From positions 140,306-204,305 of the forward strand of contig WRIE01000001.1 of NCBI GenBank assembly GCA_009782875.1: DNA of 64,000 bases, read 5' to 3'. This DNA is from Eubacteriaceae bacterium (GTDB taxonomy: Bacteria > Bacillota > Clostridia > Eubacteriales > Anaerofustaceae). Below, piece by piece: positions 18,306-28,555 of the stretch. The position numbers and the translations under genes were made by a program. The notes beneath the pieces were generated by a model, which was given only the letters and a program-made list of their open reading frames with translations, ran no database searches and had not been told where the DNA came from. Numbering within the stretch: the stretch's first letter is position 1; every line of letters begins with the position of its first letter.

Positions 18306-21300
18306 TGTATAACCTCCGTTTTGCCTAAAAATTCGTCTATTTCCTTCAAATTGCGTTTCCAGACATCAACTTTGTCATCAGCGATGATTTCAATCCCGCC
18401 GCCTTGGATTTCGCCACCTACTAAGAACAACCCATCTTCCATGTCTCCTTCGATCTGCAGGTAAGCGTCTTTCAGGGCTTTGAGGACCGCAGGGTCGCCA
18501 TCCCATTTGCCCCGCTCGCCCAGCTCGATGAAACGGCGGGACACCTCTTCCAAGGCGAACCTGTTCTCTTTGGAAAACCACTCCCGGACATGCTCATCAA
18601 GGACGTATTCTTCCACAAGCCTGTCTATGGCGCTGTCTCCAACAACCCCAGACAAAACCTGCAGGGTGAACACATTGTGCACAAAACCCATGATAGCCGC
18701 TGCCCCGTCGTAGCCCTCCTCGAGGATATTCTTCTTCCAGATTGGGTTGAACAGCGTCTCCGCCATGTTTTCAGCTATCTTTTCTTCCAGCCCCATGACT
18801 GCGATGCGCCCTGCCTTTTCAGTGGAGCCTTGGTATGCCTTCGCATTTTTGCCCCCATAGGCTTTGGCTATAAGCCCAAACCCTCCTGTGACACCAGCTG
18901 AGAAGCCTGCATTCAGGACGTTGTACCTTTTCGTCATGGTCAAGTCGTAGGTCACATCAGTGTTTTTGGCGCTGGCGACAAACTCGGCCACTGAGCGCTG
19001 CCCGTCCAGCCCCCTGCCGTAAGCGTGGGCGGATGCTTCAATGAAGTAGCGTATCAAGTCGTTCTCGCTATTCCATGCGCTCGCTTTTAATGCTAGATCG
19101 ATATTGGCCCCGTATGAGCCAGGAGCGTCGCCAAAAATACGCACAGCTGCGCGCCGTTCGGCATCTTCCACTCCCGCAGCGCTTAGTTCGCCAAGAAGGG
19201 CCAGGCTGTGTTTCCTGACATAGTTAGTGTCTTCCCCTTCCTCCAGGTTCGCAGCCAACATGGCAGCGTCATCCAACAAAGCGACGATTTCCGGCCATGA
19301 ATCCCGCAGGATTCCAGAGATGCGCACAGTGACGTCAATCCGTGGGCGGCCGAGCTCATGGAGCGGAATGGCTTCCAGTCCAGTGACCTTGCCTGAGCTG
19401 TCCCAGATAGGCTTTATGCCCATCAAACTCATCATCTGCGACATTTGCTCCCCTTTGGAGACAGTCACATCTGTGGAGATCATATTCATAGCAATCTGCT
19501 CTGGAAAAACCCCTTCTTCTTCCAGGTATTTATCAACCAGCGCATTGGCAAGCTGCTCGCCTATGCTGTAGGCGGTTTGGGTTGGTATGCGCGCTGAGTC
19601 AGATGTGAACATGTTGCGCCCTGTAGGGATGAATTCCCTGCCGTTGTTGTCCGGCGCGCCAAAAATCCCCGGTGGTATGTAGCCTCCGGACAAGCCGGAG
19701 AAGAGGCTGTCCATTTCTTGGCTGGCAAGGGTCAACTTGGCCTTTATATCCCTAATGTCTGCGTCCGGCAAGGGACCTGCCTCTTTTGCGGACAGTTCAT
19801 CGATATAAGCGGCAACGCCATCCGCATCGGGGGCGCGTCCAAAAACATGCCGCTTGGAGATAGCCGGGCTAGACGCAGCGCTGGCCAGCAATTGGCTTAC
19901 AAGCGAAATTCCCGCAGCCGGATCTTCCTCAGCATCAAACATGGCAAGCAATTCGGGCAGCGCAGACAACTCTTTTTTGATGCTGCCAAAAATCGCGTCT
20001 GCCTGTGCTGTCCCGGTCTCGGAAGCTTGCCTGTGTTCCTCAATCAACCTAGAAAGCTGTTTATACTCATCCCTGGCTCCGCTGGCGATTGAAGGCATAT
20101 GGTCGACAATAGCCCCAAATGCCCGCCGTTTGGCCACGACAGCCTCTCCGGGCACTGCGCTGTTGTAGATATATAGGTTCGGCAGGCTCCCAAGGGCTAT
20201 CACAGGCCAACAGTCCTCAGAAAGAGCGCTGGATTTGCCGGGCAAGAAGTCCATGGATCCGTGTGTACCCACATTCACAATGGCATCAGCCTTTATGCCG
20301 TGCTGGATATGCCAAAATGTCGCTAAATACTGGTGCGGGGGAGGGCAGAGGGGGTCTTGGAGTATCTTGCAGACCTCTCCAGTGCACTTGGCCCCATAGC
20401 AGCCACGTTTCGGCTCCACAAACAGGCTGATGTTGCCAAACTCTAATCCAGTGATGATGAGGCTATCGCCTTCAACCATCCCTTCCCCTGGCGGAGGGCC
20501 ATACAACTCCTCTATCTTTGCGCGGTTTGCGCCAGACAGCTGGGAGTACCAAACATCGTACTCTTCAAGGCCCATTTTGTGCAGAGCCCCTCCAGAGGCG
20601 ATAATGTCCTCTACACTAGTCCATCTGAAGTCGCTGATAGCTTTTGTATCCAAGATGAGGTTCTTAAGGGCTCCTCCGTTTTCAGGGATATTTTCAAGTG
20701 TGTAGCCCTCATCCTGCATGCGCCTCATAATCTGGACAACACTTTCAAAGCTGTCCAGCTGGTAAGCCGCGCCAATTGTTGCCTCAACACCTGAGCAAGG
20801 GGCGTTGTGCATAATTAATGCGATGCGTTTGTCTGAATTGGCCTTTTTTCTTAAGCCCACCCATTTGGCCGCCCTTTCGGCGAAATTGCTTATGCCGCCC
20901 TTGATGGGGACGGGTTTATCCTGGGCATCCTTCGCGCCTATAAAAACCGGTTCTATCATCCCCTGTATTTCTGGGGTCATATAGCTCCAAGCCATCTCGG
21001 CTGATATTGGGTGGGCTTCTTTTTGCCAATTGTCCACAGTGCAAAAGTACGATGCTATAGGCTTTATCACGGGCATATCCAGCTTCCCGTAAAAGCTTGC
21101 CGCTGCCTCAAATGAGCTTTCTGGCGAGGTTGTTGCAGCTGCGAAATGCATCCGGTTGACAAAAGCATCGATTACTGGCGCCCCCTGCTCGCAGAAAAGA
21201 TCCTCGAATATTGCCTCAAAACTGCGGTCGGCATCGGTATTTTCTGTAAAGCCGCATATGAGGCTGATGCCATGGCCCAGAAGCTCTGTGGCCAAACTCG

Positions 21301-21865
21301 CCTCAATGGCAGACTCTTCACGCTCCCAGGAGCTCCTATGGCACAGCAGCCCTATCGCGGGCAAGCTTGTATCCTCGCCATCGGCTTTCCTCCACTCCTT
21401 GTAGGCGCTGTAATTGGCAAACACCTCATGGGAGACGGGGGAGAAGATCCCGTCATGGGGCAGAATTTTTGGCGGAGGCGGCGCCGGCGCGCCAAAGTAG
21501 GCGCTGGCGATGTAGGCTACCATGTTTTGGATATTTTCCCTAATCCCGTTTGACATGTATTTATATACTTGGCTAATAATGGCGCCATCAGCTGTTGCAA
21601 CCCCCAAAACTGCCGTCTCCCCGTCAAGCGGGATAATCCTCGCTTCGGGATATTCGCCTTTTATCCGTAGGTAAGCTGCCTTGCGCGCTTCATTTGCCTG
21701 GTTGTCGCTCAACAGCAGGCAGGCATCCGGCCAGCTCTCCAAGATATCGAAAATCTTGCCGTTTTCCACATCCCGCAGCGGGACGGCAACCCCCCCTGCC
21801 TCGGCGAAGATATCTCCAAGATACTGGGAAGCGCCTGCCAACACCATCCTAAATTGTCCTTGCAT
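18302..21865 (-). CDS. CobN/BchH-type large chelatase subunit, divergent second copy
   Basis: The 1187-residue protein is a CobN/magnesium chelatase H family member. Diagnostic blocks are VNVGTHGSMDFLPGKSSALS, LPNLYIYN, AKRRAFGAIVDH, ELGRPRIDVTVRISGILRD and FGDAPGSYGANIDLAL. This subunit binds the tetrapyrrole and metal. It lies 11 bases after the other CobN gene but is clearly not a recent duplicate, differing along its whole length, with VNVGTHGSMDF against VHVGTHGTIEW at the key loop. The start has AGGAGG 6 bases upstream. Two H-type subunits sharing one D and one I suggest either two metals/substrates or a specialised second step. Confidence 0.85.
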   Translation of the reverse strand: MQGQFRMVLAGASQYLGDIFAEAGGVAVPLRDVENGKIFDILESWPDACLLLSDNQANEARKAAYLRIKGEYPEARIIPLDGETAVLGVATADGAIISQVYKYMSNGIRENIQNMVAYIASAYFGAPAPPPPKILPHDGIFSPVSHEVFANYSAYKEWRKADGEDTSLPAIGLLCHRSSWEREESAIEASLATELLGHGISLICGFTENTDADRSFEAIFEDLFCEQGAPVIDAFVNRMHFAAATTSPESSFEAAASFYGKLDMPVIKPIASYFCTVDNWQKEAHPISAEMAWSYMTPEIQGMIEPVFIGAKDAQDKPVPIKGGISNFAERAAKWVGLRKKANSDKRIALIMHNAPCSGVEATIGAAYQLDSFESVVQIMRRMQDEGYTLENIPENGGALKNLILDTKAISDFRWTSVEDIIASGGALHKMGLEEYDVWYSQLSGANRAKIEELYGPPPGEGMVEGDSLIITGLEFGNISLFVEPKRGCYGAKCTGEVCKILQDPLCPPPHQYLATFWHIQHGIKADAIVNVGTHGSMDFLPGKSSALSEDCWPVIALGSLPNLYIYNSAVPGEAVVAKRRAFGAIVDHMPSIASGARDEYKQLSRLIEEHRQASETGTAQADAIFGSIKKELSALPELLAMFDAEEDPAAGISLVSQLLASAASSPAISKRHVFGRAPDADGVAAYIDELSAKEAGPLPDADIRDIKAKLTLASQEMDSLFSGLSGGYIPPGIFGAPDNNGREFIPTGRNMFTSDSARIPTQTAYSIGEQLANALVDKYLEEEGVFPEQIAMNMISTDVTVSKGEQMSQMMSLMGIKPIWDSSGKVTGLEAIPLHELGRPRIDVTVRISGILRDSWPEIVALLDDAAMLAANLEEGEDTNYVRKHSLALLGELSAAGVEDAERRAAVRIFGDAPGSYGANIDLALKASAWNSENDLIRYFIEASAHAYGRGLDGQRSVAEFVASAKNTDVTYDLTMTKRYNVLNAGFSAGVTGGFGLIAKAYGGKNAKAYQGSTEKAGRIAVMGLEEKIAENMAETLFNPIWKKNILEEGYDGAAAIMGFVHNVFTLQVLSGVVGDSAIDRLVEEYVLDEHVREWFSKENRFALEEVSRRFIELGERGKWDGDPAVLKALKDAYLQIEGDMEDGLFLVGGEIQGGGIEIIADDKVDVWKRNLKEIDEFLGKTEVIQ

Positions 21866-21876
21866 TTTTGCCTCCT

Positions 21877-24800
21877 CTAGAGCGCTTCTTCTATCGCGCC
21901 TTCCGCCTCAATATATATTTCTCTCAGCTTTTCAAGCATATCCTCGTCGGCTTCCCACATGCCTCTCTGGGCAGCCTCAAGGAGCCGCTCAACAATGGCA
22001 TGGACAGCCCAAGGGTTGACCTCTTTCATCCACTCCCTGTTCTCGTCGTCTAAGACATACCTTTGGGTGATCGCGTCATACATCCACTTGTCTATGTTGT
22101 CGGCAGTGGCAGACCAGCCAAATACAAACTCTACCATGTGGGATATTTCCTGCGCCCCCTTGTACCCATGTTGTTTCAAGCCCTCGATCCACTTAGGGTT
22201 GTTGATCCTGCCCCGCATTACCCGGGCAGTGTCCTCAGTGAGGTTGTATGTCTCGATATGGTCCACATCCCCTGTCTGTGTCGAGTAACTTGCCGGCAGG
22301 GAACCGCTGGAAGCCTTCACTGCTGCGATAAGCCCCCCGTGGTAGATGTAGTAGTCGTCATCGTCTATCATGTCGGACTCGACAGATGCGATATTCTTGA
22401 TTGTCACTGTTGTCTTTGAAAGGCGTGTGGCAAATTGGTCTTGGTACTTGTCCCCATGGAGTTTTCGGGTATAGGCATGCCCGCTCCAAGTTATGTAGAT
22501 ATTGCCTAAATCATTGCTGTCATTCCACTTCTTGCTTTGCACCAGAGTGTCCACCCCGGCCCCATATGTCCCCGGCGGGCACCCAAACACCCGCGCTGAG
22601 GCGCGCTCGTAGGCTTGCTCCCGGCTCATGCCTTCAGCTGCCATCTGGGCGATCTCCTCATCGATATGTTTTCTGACGTAATTCATGTTATGGGGCTCGT
22701 CTGATGCCGCTGCCAAGTTCACAGCGTCCTCAATGCGCTCTATCAAGTTGGGGAAAGTGTCCCTGAAAAGCCCGCTGATCCGAAGCACCGCATCGATCCT
22801 GGGACGCCCAAGCTCCTCGATGGGAATCGTCTCCATGCCTATGACCCTGTCGGTGTTGCCCAGCCAGACCGGCCTTATGCCCATCAGGTTCAAGGCTTCC
22901 GCCAAATCTTCGCCCATGGTTTTCATCGTGTCGCCTGCGTATACGACAATAGCCACCGATTCCGGGTATTTTCCAGAGTCGGCCAGCTCCCTGTCAATGA
23001 CTTGCCTAGCCAGCTCGCTGCCTACCCGGTAGGCTGTCCTTGAGGGGATAGCGCCTGGGTCCACAGAGTAGAAATTCCTGCCTGTGGGCAAAACCGAAGC
23101 TTTGCCGCGGCTTGGGCTTCCGGATGGCCCAGGCGGGATGAACTCGCCTTTGACGCCTTTTACAAAGTTGCCGATCTCGTCTGTTATGCGTTTCAAGTTG
23201 GGCGCTAGAAAGCCGCAAATGAACGAGGCCAGCTCCTTTTGCATAGGGCTATCAAACAAGTCCACACACCCGGGGAGATAGCCGTTTTCTGCGATTTTAT
23301 TAATAAACGCCTGGCCTTCCCCGTCTATGTCCTCTAGAAGCATCCTGTTTGTCTTGCCCAGGTCGCCTTCCAAAAGGCTTGCCGGGTTGGCAAGGATAAA
23401 CTCCAAGTCATAACCGTGGATCTCGCATATGGATTCCCGCAGCGAAGGGACATCCCCGTTTCGCACCCGGGAAATAAGCCTGCAAAGGTTGCTGAAGCGC
23501 TCGCCCTCTTGCACTTGGCCGAGGATATGCAGCCCGTCCTTGATTTCAAACGCCTTGATATTGGAAATCCACAGATGCATCGCCTCGACGAAAGCGTCCA
23601 TAGACTCGCTGTCCATGCCAGGCTTTTCTGTAATAGCCAAATCCTGGTCCAGCTTTAATTCAACGGCCAGCTCCCATATCTGCTCGTAGATGATAGGCAG
23701 CCTGGCTGGCGCGCTTTGGCGGGTCTTGTAATAGTTGTCAATCAAGTCGTCCATTTCCGACAACTCCTCGTAAACGCCGCTAGGAACAAACGATGGGATC
23801 ATATGGCCAATGAGGGTGGCATATGAGCGCCTCTTCGCTTGCATGCCTTCCCCCATAATCGAAATGTTATACACATACAAATGCGGCATAGTGCCAATCG
23901 CCAAATCCGGGTAGCAGCTTTCAGACAGCGCGATTTCCTTGCCGGGCAGCCACTCTATAGTTCCGTGGGTCCCCACATGTACGATGACATCCGCTTTAAA
24001 CACACGCTCTATCCAATGGTAATAGGCGATATATTGGTGGGGGCAGACAAAATCTGTGGAATGGTATGCCTCCTCCGCTTTTTCCTCAAAAGCTCGGGGC
24101 GGCTGCAGCCCAATAAAGATATTTCCGTTTATGATGCCCGGTATTGGGATCTTGCCGCCTACAGCCATGAACTCCCCTGGCGGCTCTCCCCAATCCTCGA
24201 CCATCTTGGCTTGGACTGTGTCGCTGAATTCGTCAAACCAGCTTTTATAAAGGTTGGCTGGAACAAAATCAACCGCCCTTTCCAGCACTTCCTCTTCAGG
24301 CAGCCATCTGCCGTCGTTGGATAGGCCGTTTATGATTTTGTCAATTATATCGGCGCCGTCTTCAAAATTGTAATCAACCGAAATGCCTTCATCTTTTAGC
24401 GCGTTAACCATGTTATAGACGGAAACCGGCGTGTCAAGGCCATATGCGCAGCCTATTGTGTCGTTTCTGGGCGGGATGTTGTGGAAAATGATTGCGACTT
24501 TTTTCTCGCTGGCAGGGGTGTCGCGCAGCTTTGCCCAATTGACGGCAAGTTTGCACAATTTGGCGACCCGCTCCATAATGGGCACAAAAATTACCCGCTC
24601 CCCATATTGCGTCTCTTCAACTTCCCGGGTGCAACATGGGAATGAGGTCATCTGCCCGTCAAACTCAGGCTGGTAGACATTGCTCGAGAGCATCATGGAA
24701 TCAAGCCCCGCTAGGCTCTCGCGCCATTGGCCATAGGTGTAGTAGGTCGTCATAGCCTGTATCACCGGAACCCCCAGGGGCTCAAAAATGCTGCCTTCAA

Positions 24801-25614
24801 TAGTTGTCGAGCCGTCTCCGGGGGAGGAGAGCACCGTCACAGACATCCCTGTTGTGTTTACCAAGGTGTTGATTATCGGCTTTCCATCTTCCATAAAGAA
24901 GCGCTCCAATGCCTGGGCCAATGGGTACTCTTCTGTGTTTTCCGGAGGGATCACATTGCTGACCAGGACAATAGGGAAGGCCCCCGCATCAATGAGCCCT
25001 TCATAAATGGCATCTGTTGTGGACATGTCCTCCCCGCGCAGCTTGTGCTCGTGGACCAGCACGCCAACTTTCAACTTTCCGGAAGCCTTGGCCGCATCCA
25101 AGTACCTGTCTGGATCGGCGACAGGCCCTTCAGGTGTATACAAGCACTGCCACTTGCCGAAGAATGGCTCTGGGGCATCATATCTTCTATTGCAAAACTC
25201 GTTGGCGGAGTATAGGATCATAGACATATAGTTGTCAACCCCGCTTGCCCGTATGTACCTGTCTATTTGCGAATACTGGGCAATGCCCATCGAGAGCGTA
25301 TCAAAGATAGCCTCTATCTCGCCTTCCATGCCCGAGCGGGCGAATATGGGCTTTTTGCCTCCAAAGCGCTCCATGTACTCTTTGAAAGCCCGAAAATGCG
25401 TGACACCGCTATGGAAATCCATATAGGTGAGGCTGGCGCCCTCTGAATATTCGAAAAGTTCTGCTAGCAATCCATCGTCGTTGTCGATTTTTGCGCATTC
25501 GTAGCTTTTAATTTTAAATTGCCCGGGATAGGCTTCCTCCAAGTTTGCAGCCACTTGGCCATAAAAAGCGCTGTCCGAGCTGTGCTGGTTGATAAAAACT
25601 ATGTTGCAGCTCAT
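21877..25614 (-). CDS. cobN: CobN-type cobaltochelatase large subunit
   Basis: The 1245-residue protein is a CobN family member with all characteristic blocks: VHVGTHGTIEWLPGKEIALS, MPHLYVYNISIMGEG, ELGRPRIDAVLRISGLFRD, VFGCPPGTYGAGVDTL and WSGHAYTRK. CobN inserts cobalt into hydrogenobyrinic acid a,c-diamide in the aerobic B12 route, but anaerobes with CobN-like proteins often lack that route, and none of its other genes is here. The ATG overlaps the stop of the ABC ATPase gene as ATGA. Its function may be metal insertion into, or perhaps metal exchange on, an imported corrinoid or other tetrapyrrole; this is inference. Confidence 0.85.
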   Translation of the reverse strand: MSCNIVFINQHSSDSAFYGQVAANLEEAYPGQFKIKSYECAKIDNDDGLLAELFEYSEGASLTYMDFHSGVTHFRAFKEYMERFGGKKPIFARSGMEGEIEAIFDTLSMGIAQYSQIDRYIRASGVDNYMSMILYSANEFCNRRYDAPEPFFGKWQCLYTPEGPVADPDRYLDAAKASGKLKVGVLVHEHKLRGEDMSTTDAIYEGLIDAGAFPIVLVSNVIPPENTEEYPLAQALERFFMEDGKPIINTLVNTTGMSVTVLSSPGDGSTTIEGSIFEPLGVPVIQAMTTYYTYGQWRESLAGLDSMMLSSNVYQPEFDGQMTSFPCCTREVEETQYGERVIFVPIMERVAKLCKLAVNWAKLRDTPASEKKVAIIFHNIPPRNDTIGCAYGLDTPVSVYNMVNALKDEGISVDYNFEDGADIIDKIINGLSNDGRWLPEEEVLERAVDFVPANLYKSWFDEFSDTVQAKMVEDWGEPPGEFMAVGGKIPIPGIINGNIFIGLQPPRAFEEKAEEAYHSTDFVCPHQYIAYYHWIERVFKADVIVHVGTHGTIEWLPGKEIALSESCYPDLAIGTMPHLYVYNISIMGEGMQAKRRSYATLIGHMIPSFVPSGVYEELSEMDDLIDNYYKTRQSAPARLPIIYEQIWELAVELKLDQDLAITEKPGMDSESMDAFVEAMHLWISNIKAFEIKDGLHILGQVQEGERFSNLCRLISRVRNGDVPSLRESICEIHGYDLEFILANPASLLEGDLGKTNRMLLEDIDGEGQAFINKIAENGYLPGCVDLFDSPMQKELASFICGFLAPNLKRITDEIGNFVKGVKGEFIPPGPSGSPSRGKASVLPTGRNFYSVDPGAIPSRTAYRVGSELARQVIDRELADSGKYPESVAIVVYAGDTMKTMGEDLAEALNLMGIRPVWLGNTDRVIGMETIPIEELGRPRIDAVLRISGLFRDTFPNLIERIEDAVNLAAASDEPHNMNYVRKHIDEEIAQMAAEGMSREQAYERASARVFGCPPGTYGAGVDTLVQSKKWNDSNDLGNIYITWSGHAYTRKLHGDKYQDQFATRLSKTTVTIKNIASVESDMIDDDDYYIYHGGLIAAVKASSGSLPASYSTQTGDVDHIETYNLTEDTARVMRGRINNPKWIEGLKQHGYKGAQEISHMVEFVFGWSATADNIDKWMYDAITQRYVLDDENREWMKEVNPWAVHAIVERLLEAAQRGMWEADEDMLEKLREIYIEAEGAIEEAL

Positions 25615-26816
25615 GCAAACACCTCCTGTTTACTTTCTTTTAGGAGCCTAGCCAACTCTGTCGCATCGTCGCAATAGATAGGCTGGCAATCCCCTTGATA
25701 TACGCTGTTTTTCTCGTCCCTCATGGAATAGACCTTCTTGCCGTCATCCATAGCCTTCTTAAGCAGCTGGGCATTGGCATCGTTCATAGCCCCGATAGGA
25801 AAACCAGTGTCGATGATAATAGGGTGTTCATCCATCACCCCGCAAGCTTCTTTGAATGTGGCGGGGGAGATAGGCATAAAATCAGCCTCCAAAACCAAGT
25901 GGTTGCAAAGCGCTTTTGCGACATGTGTGTCGATGTCGCTCAAGTGCAGGACACCGCAGTCCATGCCCATTCCTGCCCGGCTCAAAGCCCTCATCACAGG
26001 GATTCCTGTGCCCGCTCCGGATACTACAAACATGTTGCTTGTGGCATGCCTGCCAAACTCCAGGCTTCCAAGGAGGTCGTCATACCTGGCTTGTGATATA
26101 TTGTACAAATCTTGTATCACCCCTTGGTGGATAATACTTTCCGGGGGGCCGCTCGCCACGACTTTGCCGTCTTTGACCAGCAGCACTGTCTGGCAGCCTT
26201 TGATCGCAAGGTCTATGTCATGCAGAGCCATAATGACTGTAATGCCCTTTTCCCGGCAGAGCTTTGCCAAGATCTCCACCACATCGACCCTGTGGCTGAT
26301 ATCCAGATGGCTTGTGGGCTCATCCAAAACTATCAGCTCCGGCTCTTGGGCAAGCGCCCGGGCGATCATGACCTTCTGTTTCTCGCCGTCGCTTAATTCC
26401 CCGTAGTAGCGCTGGGCCAAATGGAAGGCTTTTACGCTTTCAAGCGCTTGCTTCACGATGAGTTTGTCATTGTCCCCGAGCTTGCCAAAGAAGCCGGTAT
26501 ACGGGTGCCTGCCCATTGCGGCTATCTCAAAAGCCGTCATAAGGCCGGGCTGGAGCTTTTCTGTCAATACCACAGCCATCCGCTTTGCAAGCTTGGCCTT
26601 GGGGACAGCCATAATATCATTTCCGTCAAGGTACACAGTCCCTTCGACAGGGCTGAGCATGCTTGACAAAGTGCGCAGTATCGTTGATTTGCCTGCCCCG
26701 TTGGGGCCAAGCAGGCAAATCATCCCTCCGCGCATAGCATTGATGTCGATGCCTTCGACAACAGTGTGTTTGTTATATCCAACTTTGAGCGATTGTGTTT
26801 GTAAAACTGCACTCAT
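25611..26816 (-). CDS. BtuD/FecE-type ABC ATPase with extra C-terminal domain
   Basis: Residues 1-250 of the 401-residue protein are an ABC ATPase of the iron/cobalamin uptake class: Walker A LLGPNGAGKS, signature LSDGEKQKV, Walker B ELIVLDEPTSHLD, switch His in MALHDID. About 145 residues follow, beginning near VVSGAGTGIPVMRAL and ending with a SMRDEKNSVYQ stretch, forming a separate alpha/beta domain I cannot name. ATG 26816 has AAGGAGG upstream; the frame extends further 5' through the remains of a permease. It is the only ATPase for the binding-protein and permease array and is coupled by ATGA overlap to cobN, tying uptake to chelation. Confidence 0.85.
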   Translation of the reverse strand: MSAVLQTQSLKVGYNKHTVVEGIDINAMRGGMICLLGPNGAGKSTILRTLSSMLSPVEGTVYLDGNDIMAVPKAKLAKRMAVVLTEKLQPGLMTAFEIAAMGRHPYTGFFGKLGDNDKLIVKQALESVKAFHLAQRYYGELSDGEKQKVMIARALAQEPELIVLDEPTSHLDISHRVDVVEILAKLCREKGITVIMALHDIDLAIKGCQTVLLVKDGKVVASGPPESIIHQGVIQDLYNISQARYDDLLGSLEFGRHATSNMFVVSGAGTGIPVMRALSRAGMGMDCGVLHLSDIDTHVAKALCNHLVLEADFMPISPATFKEACGVMDEHPIIIDTGFPIGAMNDANAQLLKKAMDDGKKVYSMRDEKNSVYQGDCQPIYCDDATELARLLKESKQEVFA

Positions 26817-26820
26817 AGCG

Positions 26821-26941
26821 TTCTGTTCCTCCTTAAGAGCATGTATGCCATCAGAACAAGGGCAGTGATGGCGCCGATTGGCAACTCGTCGTAGAGCCTG
26901 GGCAGCAAAGCCGCAAGGGCACAGGAGAAGTGATAAAACGA
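26821..26941 (-). pseudogene. remnant of a permease C-terminus
   Basis: The DNA just upstream of the ABC ATPase matches the last codons of the intact permeases further right (leucine-rich ALVxxxLMxYMLLRR ending and the preceding PIG block) but nothing else of the gene remains. It joins directly to the broken end of the binding-protein copy to its right, so a deletion probably removed most of a permease and the end of a binding protein. Confidence 0.65.
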
Positions 26942-28051
26942 TTACAACGCCTTTAACTGCGGCTTTTCCAGGTGAAACCAATCTCTCGAAGCTGCCCATG
27001 GCACACTTGGTGCATATTGTGAAAGCGAAGCGGATCCTGGCTTGCAAACGCGGCCAGGACGCTTCAGGCTGAAGAGCACTTGGGCGTCCTCCACTATTGG
27101 CGCCATTTCAGCCAAGGCTTTATAGCTTGGCACGTAGTTTTTGTTTGAGGAATACATCCAAATGTCAGCATCAGCCAAAATCGTGTAAAATTCCTCCAGG
27201 CTTATCTGGGAGCTGCTTGCCCCTTCAAAATACAGGTATTCCCCCCCAGCGGCCCGCACTTGGCGGGCAACAAAAGAGTCAGTGCCTGGCGAATACACAA
27301 CGCCGTTGTAAACCATCGCCCAAACAACTTTTGGCTTTTCCTTGCCAGCGACCAATGCCTCCATTTGGGCCAAACGCCCGGCCTGTTCGTCCACATAGCT
27401 TAGCGCCTCCTCTTCGTAGCCAAAGAAAGAAGCCAGGAACTTCGTCCATTCCATCCTGCCCTCATGTGATTCTTCCATGTACTCATTGTCTACAGCGACT
27501 GGAATCCCCAGCTGTGTCAACATGTTGATAACATCTGTCTGGCCAGATGGCCCTGTATAGACAAAGGCTACCTCCGGGTTGATTTCCTGTATCAATTCGT
27601 AATCCGGGGTGTTGGCGCTGCCGATGTATTTGACTTTCCCTGAAGCAAGCGCCTGCTCTATATTGGCGACATTGCCCCATGTGCCTGCATCAGAAGTCAC
27701 GCCTCCCACATAATCCATCAGGCCTTCATAGTGGGCAACCATCCCCACCTGGGTAATAGAGAAGAACACCGCACGCTCTACAGGGGTAAATAGCAGCGTT
27801 GCGCTTCCATGGCCCTCTGGCGGCTCATTTCCCCTGGGCACCAACAGGAATTCTTGGCCTTCCGCGTCAATGACGAGTTTTGCGCCATCCTCCAAATATT
27901 CCACAGAAAAGCTGGAGGTGTGCTCGACCCTCATGTAAGTCGACTCCCGTTCGCTGGGTGTTTGTGTTTGGCTTTGAGGCTTGGCGCATGATGCAGCCAG
28001 AGCCACGATAATTAAAAGTATTGTTATTGCCGATGCTTTTCTTTTCTTCAT
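26942..28051 (-). pseudogene. ABC substrate-binding lipoprotein, copy E, C-terminally truncated
   Basis: The frame encodes a TroA/BtuF-type lipoprotein (signal peptide with lipobox LAASC, Cys22 of the ATG 28051 start). The family blocks FLLVPRGNEPPEGHG, LLFTPVERAVFFS and YVPSYKALAEMAP follow. After residue about 310 it loses the conserved tail (VWQFD through AIFHPDVFEG) and runs into about 45 unrelated codons. The missing lobe should contribute to ligand binding, so it is probably non-functional, though the signal and most of the fold are intact. GAGGTGG precedes the start. Confidence 0.65.
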
Positions 28052-28129
28052 TTTGATTTCCACCTCTAAAACAAAGTTCTTTCTTGTCGGTCATGGAACA
28101 ATGCGCTTGCTGGCGCAATGCTCCTTTTC

Positions 28130-28525
28130 AAGGAGCATGAAGGAACGTAGTAGCGAGCGGCCAAGGACGCTTCTGGCTGAAGAACACTGACATCCTGCCA
28201 TCATCCTGATGGCCAGCAGCGCCATAGCGCCCTTGGCCTTCTTTGGGATGCAAGGGCCACAGCAATCACCACTACACTGGCGCCAGCCAGGGAGCTTAAA
28301 AACATAAACAGAGATGTCTATCTGCTATATCCTTCATGTAGCCCGCCAAGCAGGGCGATGTTTGCAAACATAGCCGATCAGGAGCTGGTTTCCAGTATAT
28401 AGGGCTCCTAGGCAAGCGGATATACATTTGGGCCGCTGGCAGCCTCGCAAAGGGCTATATTGAGTAAAACATGAATATGGGCGCTGCTATGGGTATTGCG
28501 AAGAACACCCTGTAGAGCCCTTGTG
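28130..28525 (-). pseudogene. decayed permease between binding-protein copies D and E
   Basis: This stretch aligns piecewise with the intact permeases at 31128-33299. It matches the segment around CSSVRSI and the VIGMMAGYL block, then the regions around GSLAGAF and YSMETP, and finally the N-terminal LLNIALG codons. Large deletions and many frame shifts separate the pieces. No open frame of useful length remains. Confidence 0.7.
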
Positions 28526-28555
28526 CTCTCTATAGCCGAAATACATAGCTGCCCT

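Noticed and set aside
12881..25614. Coenzyme F430 (cfb) operon
   Set aside because: CfbC and CfbD are separate small proteins and the route uses CfbA, CfbB and CfbE, none of which is recognised here.
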